Origin: Eubacterium sp.
Lineage (GTDB): Bacteria > Bacillota > Clostridia > Lachnospirales > Lachnospiraceae
NCBI GenBank assembly: GCA_024684035.1
Contig: JAIKXQ010000098.1
Coordinates: 1-48,772 of the forward strand
DNA: 48,772 nt
Direction of reading: 5' to 3'
The notes beneath the pieces are model-generated. The model was not told the DNA's origin and made no database searches. It was given only the letters and a program-made list of their open reading frames with translations. How positions within the stretch are numbered: position 1 is the stretch's first letter; each line of letters opens with the position of its first letter. Below, in pieces: positions 41,184 through 48,772 of this stretch. A program made the position numbers and the translations under genes.

Positions 41184-42717
41184 TATTAAAGAGATGCTTG
41201 CGGACTTTCAGAACAGAATGAAGTTTATCGATATCGTAAGGAGTATCACGGTTACCAGCTACCCGGACGAGATCAAGAAGATGTTCGGGGGCGATTACGA
41301 TATCATAAACAACCTGGTGGTCGCGGTTCTCCTGTATATCAAAGAACGCACACTCAGCGATATGCAGTCCTGCACACTGAAAGATATCGCCGGTTTTCTC
41401 GACAACCTTCTCCCGGTCCTACCCGAAGAATACGAAGTTGATACGTATAAGCTCGCCGGCTTCATTGTCGTAAATATTCTGCAGAACAACGGTAAGCTCA
41501 TCGAGTACAATACTTTTTTTGCTGACAAAGAGGAATTCAAAAAGATGCCGGTTCGTCTGGTGAATGAGGAGAAGGGCTCCTATCACCTGACAGATGACGT
41601 CTTTGATTTCCTGTACCGGTCGAAGGAGATTGAGTCGGAGCTGGACTATTCGGTCACGCGCTTCAAGATGCAGGAGTACATGAAGAGAAAGAATTACTCC
41701 GAAGCCCTGTCTCAGAGCAGGGAACTTGTGGCTCGGTTGAGGAACATGAGCCACAGCATGGACGACTTCATTCTTCGCTGCCGGGAGAATATCGCGAAGA
41801 TCACGGTGGATGAGTATGAACGCATCGTCGGGCAGTTCCGGAATCTGATGTACGATGAGCAGAAGGAACTGGCGGAGATTCAGCAGAATGCCCGCAGAGA
41901 GGCGGAGACTATACGGAAAGCTCTGGATCAGGGGGCGGATACGGAAGAGGCGAGAAACAATCTGAAGTCCCTGGAGGAAATCAACAGGAATCTGGATATC
42001 ACGATTCTGGAGCAGCGGGCGCTCATCAACGCGAAGAGCTCAGTCTCGGAGAGTTACAAACAGATGCTTCGGGACAGCTTTGTAATCAAAAGTTTTGAAC
42101 GAATGAATTTCGAACAGGATATCATGGTGAAACTGCGAAGAATGGGAGACGGTCTCGGAGATGCTGTCCGCGTCTTCATGGAACCTCTGATCCGGCCGGA
42201 GCTTGAGAAGAAGTTCAGCATTGAAAATTTCTATGCGGCCTGCGGAACCATCAGCGAGGAGGAAGAGGACAGCGGATTCAGGATCGAGGACGAGGACAGC
42301 AGGGCAGAGGAACTGGCCAGGGAGCGAAATCAGAGATACATGGAAATTTGCACAGCATTTTTTTCCTATCTTCAGAGGGAGGATTCCTTTGAGATCAAGA
42401 AATTTATCCGCTCGCTCTCCATGGATGAACTCATGCGGTGGAACAGGGAAAACGCCCTGCCCAATACACTCATGACCATTTATCAGAAAAAGGTGATCGA
42501 CGTGGAAGCCCTTCATAAAGAAGGGAATCTTCTGGCGAAGGAACCCCTGGGGGAGTTTGATCTTCTCTGGGTTCTGGGGAACCTGCCCCGGAATTATCTG
42601 GACATGAAGAAGATTTTGTTTTTTACCTCCGACCGGAAATGTGAGTTTACGGTAGAGGACGGGGATGTGTCCATGACAATCGAAATGACGAATTTTACAG
42701 TTGAGGTGGAACGATGA
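41170..42717 (+). CDS. jetA: Wadjet JetA, kleisin-like subunit
   Basis: 515 aa. Helix-rich protein of the JetA family (MukF-like kleisin), with an N-terminal winged-helix dimerisation region, a long coiled middle (about residues 180-290, many Glu/Arg/Gln) and an acidic stretch around [16 protein letters not shown]. It links JetC heads and recruits JetB. ATG 41170 is preferred to 41152 because GGAGG lies 7 nt before it. It overlaps jetD at its start and jetB by 4 nt (ATGA) at its end, so the genes are translationally coupled. Confidence 0.85.
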   Translation: MLRSDIKEMLADFQNRMKFIDIVRSITVTSYPDEIKKMFGGDYDIINNLVVAVLLYIKERTLSDMQSCTLKDIAGFLDNLLPVLPEEYEVDTYKLAGFIVVNILQNNGKLIEYNTFFADKEEFKKMPVRLVNEEKGSYHLTDDVFDFLYRSKEIESELDYSVTRFKMQEYMKRKNYSEALSQSRELVARLRNMSHSMDDFILRCRENIAKITVDEYERIVGQFRNLMYDEQKELAEIQQNARREAETIRKALDQGADTEEARNNLKSLEEINRNLDITILEQRALINAKSSVSESYKQMLRDSFVIKSFERMNFEQDIMVKLRRMGDGLGDAVRVFMEPLIRPELEKKFSIENFYAACGTISEEEEDSGFRIEDEDSRAEELARERNQRYMEICTAFFSYLQREDSFEIKKFIRSLSMDELMRWNRENALPNTLMTIYQKKVIDVEALHKEGNLLAKEPLGEFDLLWVLGNLPRNYLDMKKILFFTSDRKCEFTVEDGDVSMTIEMTNFTVEVER

Positions 42718-43421
42718 ATACAAATGCTCTCAGGCTATACCATGAGCTTATGAAAAAAGGATGGATCGACCGGGACGAAAACAGTGTGCTGTGGAGTTTC
42801 GTGGAAGATCCGGAGGCAAGGGACGCCCTGGATCAGATGGGCGCGGAACTGGGCTTCGAAATTGTGCCTGCCCAGAACAGGATCTACATGGTTCCCACAC
42901 AGGACAATGATCTTTTTCTGAAAAACAACGTGGACTACCGGGCAGATATAAAGGCCGCCAATGATGTGCGAGTGAGGGATTTGTATCTGCTGAACTACCT
43001 GGCGATTTATGTGCTGTTTACCTTTTTCAAAGGAGAAGGGGCGGATGCCCTGGTCAGAGAGTTCATCACAAAGGAAGAATTGCTGAAGGAATTCACGAAG
43101 CACTGTCTGAACGCAACGCAGAAAGGCGTGGACGGCGAGGAAAAGGCGGAGGATTTCAGCGAGAACTTTTTTATGCTGGCGGAAGACTGGCTTGGTAAAA
43201 AGGAAGGTGATCCTTCCAGCAGAAGAGTGGAAGACAGATACGGCGTCATAAACAAGATCCTCTTAAAGTTCCGGGCAGATGATCTGTTCCTGGAAGGGGA
43301 TGACGGCAGAATCGTGGCCACGAAGAAAACAAAGGATCTGATGCCCTATGTTCTCCGAAAAGAGCGGGTTCAGGTGATCAATGCATGGATAGAGGGGGAT
43401 GAAAATGCCGCAGATCAATAA
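42714..43421 (+). CDS. jetB: Wadjet JetB, MukE-like KITE subunit
   Basis: 235 aa, winged-helix protein (DUF6063-like in the type III systems I know). It has the pattern [19 protein letters not shown] at its start and a C-terminal [21 protein letters not shown] followed by [15 protein letters not shown]. It binds the JetA kleisin and DNA in the SMC complex. The start overlaps jetA and the end overlaps jetC by 17 nt. Confidence 0.83.
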   Translation: MNTNALRLYHELMKKGWIDRDENSVLWSFVEDPEARDALDQMGAELGFEIVPAQNRIYMVPTQDNDLFLKNNVDYRADIKAANDVRVRDLYLLNYLAIYVLFTFFKGEGADALVREFITKEELLKEFTKHCLNATQKGVDGEEKAEDFSENFFMLAEDWLGKKEGDPSSRRVEDRYGVINKILLKFRADDLFLEGDDGRIVATKKTKDLMPYVLRKERVQVINAWIEGDENAADQ

Positions 43422-46400
43422 GATCAGAATCGTTAATTTCAGTTACAATGACGGAAACCGTTTTATACCCGATGAACTCTATGATCTCTCATCGGGTGAC
43501 GGCGAGGCGCTGAATTCTCTGTTCAATCTGAACAACGGAGGAGGAAAGACGGTGCTTGTACAGCTGATGATGCAGCCCGTGCATCCAAGAGCCATGGCGG
43601 GAGGCCGGCGGATCGAGGACTATTTTGGCCGTCCGGGTGACCACTCCTTCGTTCTTCTGGAGTGGAATCTGGATGGAAGTGACAATAAACTTCTCACCGG
43701 AATTGCCATTGCCGGCAGCACCGCCGCAGGCGGCGATGAAAAACAGAGAGGAAATTCCATCCGTTATTATACCTTCAAGACCATCTATGATAATTCCGCT
43801 TCCCCTTACAGCATTGCTGCTATGGAGCTGTCCGCAAACGAGAAGGGAAAGTATGTGCCGGCTTCTTTTGAGTATGTCAGAGAAAAAGCAAAAAACAGCA
43901 GAGGCATGCTGGAACATTATTCCTCTGACGACAGCGTGAAATGGGCGAAGGAGCTGGCTGCTTACGGGATCTTCCGCTCGGAGTGGGAGACGGTCATCGA
44001 GGCTCTCAACAAGGATGAGGGAGGACTGAACCAGTATTTCGACGAGGCAAAAACCTCGGATAAGCTCATCTCGAAATTTTTCATCCCTGCCATCGAGAAC
44101 AAAATGAAGAGCGCGGAGGCGAAGGGCACAGATTCTTCTCTGGAGACCATGCTGATCAACTACGCGAAGAAGATCTCCGAGAAGGAAAACGTGATCAGGG
44201 AAAGAGATACCAACAGGAAACTTCTTGGATCCCTTTCCGGGCTGGAAGAGCAAAGTAGAGAACTGTATAAGTCCGGAGAGGAGCTGGCAGACGGAATCGG
44301 AGAAGTCTGCGCCTTCAAGGCTGCTGTGGGCAGAAAAAACGATGAGCTGAGCGAGAACATCTTGAATAAAACCCGCGAGGTTCAGTTGTTGGAAGAGCAG
44401 ATTCGGCACATCGAACACGAGGAGAGGTCAAAAGAATTTTATCTTGCCGGTGAGGAGTTTGACGCCTCGCATCTGGCTTTCTCCAAGGCAGAACAGGCAC
44501 TGGAGCAGGCAAGGGAAGAGGAGTCTGCGAAAAAGCACGAGGAAGATGTACTTCAATCAGCAAGACTTCACAGTCAGATTCTCTGCGAAGACAGCGATAT
44601 TTCTTCCTATAAAACGCTCATAGAAGAAAAAGAGAACAACTCTGAGGATGCGGAGGCGGTGGCAAAGCTGAAGTACTCTGTGTATGTAAAAGCCGGGCAG
44701 GAAAAGGCTGAATTGACACAGAAGCTCGGAGAAATGGATCATCAGATCTGTCAGCAAAAAGAAAAACTGCAGGCCGGCAGCGTGGAGCTGGAAAAGAGTG
44801 AAAAAGAAAAGGATGTGGTCAGAGAGAACTATGACCGCATCCGCGCGAAGCTGGAGGTTTCCAAAGAGAATACAGATGCCAGGGCCGAGGCTCTGGGGCT
44901 GGCTGCCATGCGAATGCTTGACGGTTTTTATTCCGGCAGCGAGATAGAAGAAGAGAGAAAGCAAAAAGAAGAAGAGCGGGAGAAGGTCTCTGCCTCTGCC
45001 GCAAAGATCCGTAAGGAGCGAAGTACTCTGGAAGAGCGGAAGAACGCGATTCCGGAGGAACTGGCGGATGTAAAGCTCTCTCTCGGAAAACTGGAGACAG
45101 TAAAGAAGCAGGCGGAGGCTGAGCTCTCTCTGTACGGGGAGAGACTTGAAGAACTGGTTCAGATCTGCGACAAATACAGCCTGGAAACTGAGGCTGTTTT
45201 TTCCGGCCGGTTAGGTCGGACCCTTCAGGAAGAAACGGAAACTACAGCGGCTGCTGTCCGCAAACAGCAGCAGGACAGACAGTCTCTGGAAGACAGGTTG
45301 AAGGCGGCGGGAGAAGGCCATGTACACGTTCTTTCGGACATTATGAAATATGTGATTTCCACGGGGCTTTCTTATCAGACCGGAGAGGAATACCTGACAG
45401 CCCTGCTGGAAAATGGAGCCCTCACCGGTGAGAAGGTGGAAGAAATTCTGACTGCTCATCCGGAGTTTGCATTTTCTCTTCTCTTTAACAATGAAAAAGA
45501 TCTGGCAAAACTCCTTTCCGCAGGAAACGTGGACTGGCTGCCGGCAGCAGTGCCCCTATTTACCATGGAGCAGGTAAATGAACTCATGGAAGGAAGGGGA
45601 GACACCGGATCTCATCTCGCGGCCTATGACAAAACATATTTTTCTGACCGGGCCGGCTACTGCGGCAGACTGGAGGCAGAGATCCGGGAGAAGGACGAGC
45701 GCCTGAAGCGTCTTCAAGAGAAGCTCTTTGTCTGCGAGGTTGAGAAAAAGCAGGCGGATGATTTTTCATATCCGGAGGACTGGGAAGCTCTGCAGGAGAA
45801 AAAAATTCAGGAGCTGCAGGAGCAGGAAGGACAGCTGGAAGAGAAACGTAAGTCACTGGAAGAGGAACTGGAAAGAATAAAAGAGCAGATGATTGCTCTG
45901 GAGAAGGAGCTGGAGTCCTACAGGCAGACTCTGCAGAAACTCGAGAAATGGCTGGAATCTTTCGAAGAACTCGAGAATATGTTGTCCAGAGAGAAGGAGT
46001 GGTATGACCGGTCTCAGGAAGCATACGGCGCCTTAAAAAAAGCGGAGAACAATTATCTGGCAAAGCAGGAAGAACATAAAAAAGCAGTTGAGGCGCTCTC
46101 CGAACTGGAAAATCAGCGCCGTCAACAGGCGGAGTATCTGGCGTACGTGGAAACTGTTCTGGAAAATGTGGATACGGCGAAAGAAACGGAGATTCAGGAG
46201 GGTACCCTCGAAGAACTCTATTCCGGCTACCGCACGCTTTCCGGAAACTTGAGTGAAAGTCTGGAACAGCTGAGGCAAAAGCTGGCCGGCGCACAGAAGA
46301 ACAAGGCAGGATTGGAGAAGGAACTTGCAGATTATGGCTGCGAGCGAACGGAATATGAGGCAGTGCGTTTTTCACCGGAGGCTCTGAAGATCATCCGGGA

Positions 46401-47784
46401 TGCATTCCGGGAAGCTTCGGGGAAGCGGGAAAAGGCGCAGTCCGTGTATGTCGACTGCAATGCCAGAGAGGCTGCGGCAAGGCAGCGGCGCGAAGCTTCA
46501 GAAAGATCGCTGGAGGAGTTTGAAGGAGAAGCACTTCCGCAGAACGAAATCGGAGCGGACTTCAAAAAACGTATCAGGGCTGCGAGACAGGAGATCCGGA
46601 AACTGGAGGAAACCAGAAATACACTGGGCGAAGAGAAAAGGGCTCTGGAGAGAATCTATGACAGCGTGGGAATCGTCCTGAAACCATATCAGAGTGTTGA
46701 AAGAACCGCGACGGTGGAACTCTCCGGAAAACCGGAGGCACAGTGGCAGGGACTCCACGATCACCTGCTTCAGAAGGACGCTGCCTTTAAAAAACTGAAA
46801 GAAAAGATGCAGAGAGGCATTCGTGAAATTGTGGGTGAATATCGGAATATTGCCCTCTTTGAAATCGTCAATAAGCTGGGCGCGATCGGTGAGATGCTGG
46901 AGGATTCCGGCATCCGCGGGGATCGCCTGTACACGGTCAGTGAGAGCATCGGCGCCATGGTGGCTTCCATAGAGAAGATCAACAGCAAGATCGAGACGGA
47001 TCTTAAGGAAATCGAGAACGATTTCAACGACATAGTGGATCAGTGCATGAATCAGGGAAAGAGAATGTATCTGGATCTGCGAATGATCGCTGCAAGCTCC
47101 AGGGCACATATTTTTGAAGGTAAACCGCAGACACAGATGGTAAAAATGAACCTTCCGGAAGAAAAAGAGATCTCCGAGGAGGCTTCTCGAATATCCATCA
47201 GGACAGAGATCGAACAGGGCGCCAATGAGATCCGGGAACTTCTGCGGAACGAAGCGGAGGAAAAACAGATCCGGAAGCGGGCAAGAGCCATCGTTTCCAG
47301 TGAACGTCTGCTTCATAAATATATCCGCCAGGAGTCGATCCAGATCAAAGTGTTCAAGATTGATATGAACAGCGCGAATTCCGTGTACAAGCGGTGGGAG
47401 GACACCCTGACACAGAGCTCCGGCGCCGAGAAATTCGTGGTTTTCTTCTCCGTCGTGCTGACTCTTATGAATTACACAAGGTCGTCGGCAGGACTTGTGA
47501 GCAGGAATACCCGCAGTGTGCTGATCCTGGACAATCCATTTGGGAAGATCACTTCGGCGCACCTGCTGAAACCCATGTTTGATATTGCGAAGCATTTCCA
47601 CGTACAGCTCATCTGTCTGTCGGACATCAACAAGAGCGATGTCGTGGGCTGCTTTGACTGCGTCATCAAACTGGTGATCAAGGCGCAGAGCCTCTCGAAT
47701 TTCGAGGTTATGACCCATGAGGGAAATGAGAGAATCGAGCATGGATACTACAAGATTATGAACGGGCAGATGAGTCTGTTCTGA
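43405..47784 (+). CDS. jetC: Wadjet JetC, SMC/MukB-like ATPase
   Basis: 1459 aa. N-terminal head with Walker A NNGGGKTVLV (about residues 46-55), very long coiled coils (about 270-600 and 760-1230) around a hinge-like middle, and a C-terminal head with TQSSGAEKFVVFFSV (signature-like) and Walker B SVLILDNPFGK. The Walker B Asp is followed by Asn rather than Glu, which I believe is common in this JetC group. It extrudes DNA loops, and with JetD restricts small circular DNA such as plasmids. ATG 43405 is chosen because GAGGGGG sits 7 nt before it. The full-length open frame argues for a working system. Confidence 0.92.
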   Translation: MPQINKIRIVNFSYNDGNRFIPDELYDLSSGDGEALNSLFNLNNGGGKTVLVQLMMQPVHPRAMAGGRRIEDYFGRPGDHSFVLLEWNLDGSDNKLLTGIAIAGSTAAGGDEKQRGNSIRYYTFKTIYDNSASPYSIAAMELSANEKGKYVPASFEYVREKAKNSRGMLEHYSSDDSVKWAKELAAYGIFRSEWETVIEALNKDEGGLNQYFDEAKTSDKLISKFFIPAIENKMKSAEAKGTDSSLETMLINYAKKISEKENVIRERDTNRKLLGSLSGLEEQSRELYKSGEELADGIGEVCAFKAAVGRKNDELSENILNKTREVQLLEEQIRHIEHEERSKEFYLAGEEFDASHLAFSKAEQALEQAREEESAKKHEEDVLQSARLHSQILCEDSDISSYKTLIEEKENNSEDAEAVAKLKYSVYVKAGQEKAELTQKLGEMDHQICQQKEKLQAGSVELEKSEKEKDVVRENYDRIRAKLEVSKENTDARAEALGLAAMRMLDGFYSGSEIEEERKQKEEEREKVSASAAKIRKERSTLEERKNAIPEELADVKLSLGKLETVKKQAEAELSLYGERLEELVQICDKYSLETEAVFSGRLGRTLQEETETTAAAVRKQQQDRQSLEDRLKAAGEGHVHVLSDIMKYVISTGLSYQTGEEYLTALLENGALTGEKVEEILTAHPEFAFSLLFNNEKDLAKLLSAGNVDWLPAAVPLFTMEQVNELMEGRGDTGSHLAAYDKTYFSDRAGYCGRLEAEIREKDERLKRLQEKLFVCEVEKKQADDFSYPEDWEALQEKKIQELQEQEGQLEEKRKSLEEELERIKEQMIALEKELESYRQTLQKLEKWLESFEELENMLSREKEWYDRSQEAYGALKKAENNYLAKQEEHKKAVEALSELENQRRQQAEYLAYVETVLENVDTAKETEIQEGTLEELYSGYRTLSGNLSESLEQLRQKLAGAQKNKAGLEKELADYGCERTEYEAVRFSPEALKIIRDAFREASGKREKAQSVYVDCNAREAAARQRREASERSLEEFEGEALPQNEIGADFKKRIRAARQEIRKLEETRNTLGEEKRALERIYDSVGIVLKPYQSVERTATVELSGKPEAQWQGLHDHLLQKDAAFKKLKEKMQRGIREIVGEYRNIALFEIVNKLGAIGEMLEDSGIRGDRLYTVSESIGAMVASIEKINSKIETDLKEIENDFNDIVDQCMNQGKRMYLDLRMIAASSRAHIFEGKPQTQMVKMNLPEEKEISEEASRISIRTEIEQGANEIRELLRNEAEEKQIRKRARAIVSSERLLHKYIRQESIQIKVFKIDMNSANSVYKRWEDTLTQSSGAEKFVVFFSVVLTLMNYTRSSAGLVSRNTRSVLILDNPFGKITSAHLLKPMFDIAKHFHVQLICLSDINKSDVVGCFDCVIKLVIKAQSLSNFEVMTHEGNERIEHGYYKIMNGQMSLF

Positions 47785-47790
47785 TTGCAT

Positions 47791-47828
47791 AAGGCTGTCG
47801 TACGAAAAGTGTGCGGCAGCTTTTCTTT
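47791..47828 (+). terminator. Rho-independent terminator of the Wadjet operon
   Basis: AAGGCTGTCGTAC (47791-47803) pairs with GTGCGGCAGCTTTT (47811-47824) through wobble pairs, followed by TTTT-C-TTT. It lies 6 nt after the jetC stop. Confidence 0.75.
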
Positions 47829-47843
47829 GTCTCATAGGAAATT
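47826..47843 (+). repeat. 18-bp direct repeat, right copy
   Basis: TTTGTCTCATAGGAAATT, identical to 39818-39835. Here only the left arm of the hairpin is present; the complementary arm found at 39847-39860 is missing. It abuts the first recognisable codons of the broken BCCT gene. Confidence 0.7.
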
Positions 47844-48539
47844 TTATTATCGAAAACGGCATACAGAGTCTGGGGAAGATGTTCCAGAATTTTATTGAGC
47901 TTTCCACCTACACAGATCCCGTGCGGGAGAACAATTTTCCACAGGACTGGACCATATACTACTGGGCGTACTGGATGGTCTGGTGCATAGCTGCGCTTTT
48001 TTTATCGGAAATATCAGCCGGGGAAGAACGGTGCGCCAGACGATACTGGGGGGGATACGGCTTCGGAGTCAGTTCAACGATCATATCCTTTATTGTTCTC
48101 GGAAACTATGGGCTTGGCAAACAGATCGCTGGCGCGGCTGATTTTATCTCCGCATATAAAAAACGGGGATCTTTACGGGCTGATACTGGACATGATCGAC
48201 ACAATGCCGTTTTCGACGGCGATTCTTGTGATTGTGCTGTTGAGTATGATTGCCTTTTACGCCACATCATTTGATTCCATAGCCTACACGGCGGCCTGCT
48301 ACAGTTACAGACAGATCGGAGAAGAGGAGAGTCCGCATACACTGATAAAGCTTCTGTGGTGTATCCTTCTTATCATTCTTCCGATCGCGCTGGTGTTCTC
48401 TGAAAGCAGTATGAACAATATTCAGTCTGTGAGTATAATCTCAGCATTCCCGATTGGTTTGATTATGATAATCATGATATGGGGATTTATGAAAGACGCG
48501 GGCTCTTTTCTTTGTTCTGATGAACAGGATCATGAATAA
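47835..48539 (+). pseudogene. Fragment of a BCCT-family (betaine/carnitine/choline) transporter, 5'-truncated and frameshifted
   Basis: Pieces of one transporter appear in different frames: FIELSTYTDPVRE and FPQDWTIYYWAYWMVWC (the BCCT core), then FFIGNISRGRTVRQTILGG, then YGFGVSSTIISFIVLGNYGLG, then a C-terminal part with ATSFDSIAYTAACYSYRQ and several helices. Frame breaks fall at a T7 run (about 47997-48003), a G7 run (about 48048-48054) and an A6 run (about 48158-48164). Roughly the N-terminal half of a normal ~500-aa protein is missing. A pseudogene is the best reading; three run-length sequencing errors would remove the frameshifts but not the truncation. Confidence 0.8.
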
Positions 48540-48569
48540 TGGACTCGATACAAAAAAAATAAAAAAATG

Positions 48570-48598
48570 TTGACACTAAGGAAACGCTGTTGTATATT
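48570..48598 (+). promoter_or_regulatory. Strong promoter of an rRNA operon
   Basis: TTGACA (48570-48575), a 17-nt spacer and TATATT (48593-48598), preceded by A-runs that resemble an UP element. The sequence after it has the style of a clostridial 16S leader, including GACAACTGAACAGTA. Confidence 0.7.
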
Positions 48599-48772
48599 AG
48601 AATCTGTTGCGGCGCACGGAACAAGGCAATGCAGCGATGAACATTGACAACTGAACAGTAAAACACATCCTCGAAAATTCAAAAAACATTTTTGAACGAT
48701 CGATGAGTATTCAACAATTTATTGTTAATACAAATCCTTTAAAACAGTAATAACGGGATGAATTAGCCAAGT
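48599..48772 (+). ncRNA. rRNA operon leader (16S gene begins beyond the window)
   Basis: The transcribed leader has the ATTGACAACTGAACAGTA segment that commonly lies upstream of 16S rRNA in Clostridia, and ends with TTAGCCAAGT. The 16S start itself (AGAGTTTGAT) is not reached. Identified from the leader style only. Confidence 0.6.

Noticed and set aside
46498-47907. 469-codon minus-strand open frame opposite the end of jetC
   Set aside because: No recognisable domain or ribosome site; a shadow of the real SMC-like gene.
1-48772. CRISPR arrays, tRNA genes, transposases, integrases and phage genes
   Set aside because: I scanned for regularly spaced repeats, cloverleaf patterns and typical mobile-element proteins and saw none that I could support.

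Overview
The window looks like a chromosomal segment of a Bacillota (Clostridia) bacterium, most likely a Lachnospiraceae-type anaerobe. The reasons are strong AGGAGG-type ribosome sites, Gram-positive lipoproteins, ECF transport, Lachnospiraceae-like sugar ABC and GH32 genes, a Wadjet system and a clostridial-style rRNA leader. This placement is inference from gene content; no rRNA or universal marker lies inside the window.

Layout. (1) 31-6465, plus strand: a reductive pyrimidine (uracil/thymine) degradation set with an NMT1/THI5-like binding lipoprotein, dihydropyrimidinase, a PreA-type dihydropyrimidine dehydrogenase, an M20 N-carbamoyl-beta-alanine amidohydrolase and a cytidylate-kinase-like protein. 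The binding protein is circularly permuted: its usual C-terminal part comes first. (2) 6533-31407: a large bidirectional NRPS locus, read outward from a divergent promoter region at about 21071-21334. The minus-strand operon has 12 genes: two thioesterases, an AMP-ligase, a KAS III-like protein, a carrier protein, a class II aaRS-like amino acid:carrier ligase, a PP-loop ATPase, a second carrier protein, a GNAT, a CP-Cy-A-PCP NRPS and two YbtP/YbtQ-like ABC half-transporters. The plus-strand operon has 8 genes: an aryl-acid AMP-ligase, a second CP-Cy-A-PCP NRPS, a SagB/ThcOx-type oxidase, two thioesterases and a complete ECF transporter (S, T and fused A). (3) 31574-39767: a LacI regulator, a YesL/DUF624 pair, and a sugar ABC importer with a GH32 fructosidase. 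(4) 40134-47784: a Wadjet system in the order JetD-JetA-JetB-JetC, flanked by an 18-bp direct repeat. (5) 47835-48539: a decayed BCCT transporter. The window then ends in the promoter and leader of an rRNA operon whose 16S gene lies beyond the last base.

How the central locus may work. Both NRPS proteins have adenylation pockets that read as cysteine-type and both carry heterocyclization domains, so each should build a thiazoline on whatever starter sits on its own N-terminal carrier domain. The ThcOx-like enzyme could oxidise thiazoline to thiazole. One starter is probably an aryl acid supplied by the DhbE/EntE-like ligase, whose pocket differs from the usual 2,3-dihydroxybenzoate and salicylate codes. 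The second starter may come from the amino acid:carrier ligase / PP-loop / carrier / GNAT / KAS III cassette, which is not part of any yersiniabactin-, pyochelin- or equibactin-type pathway I know. Paired Ser- and Cys-nucleophile thioesterases occur in each operon. With ABC half-transporters and an ECF importer, a metallophore-like product is the simplest reading, but this is inference. No phosphopantetheinyl transferase, salicylate synthase, thiazoline reductase or dedicated regulator is present in the window. The two divergent promoters share the same layout: TTGACA, 17-bp spacer, -10, then a GTTAG-N6-CTAAC element at the predicted start of transcription. This suggests one repressor coordinates both arms.
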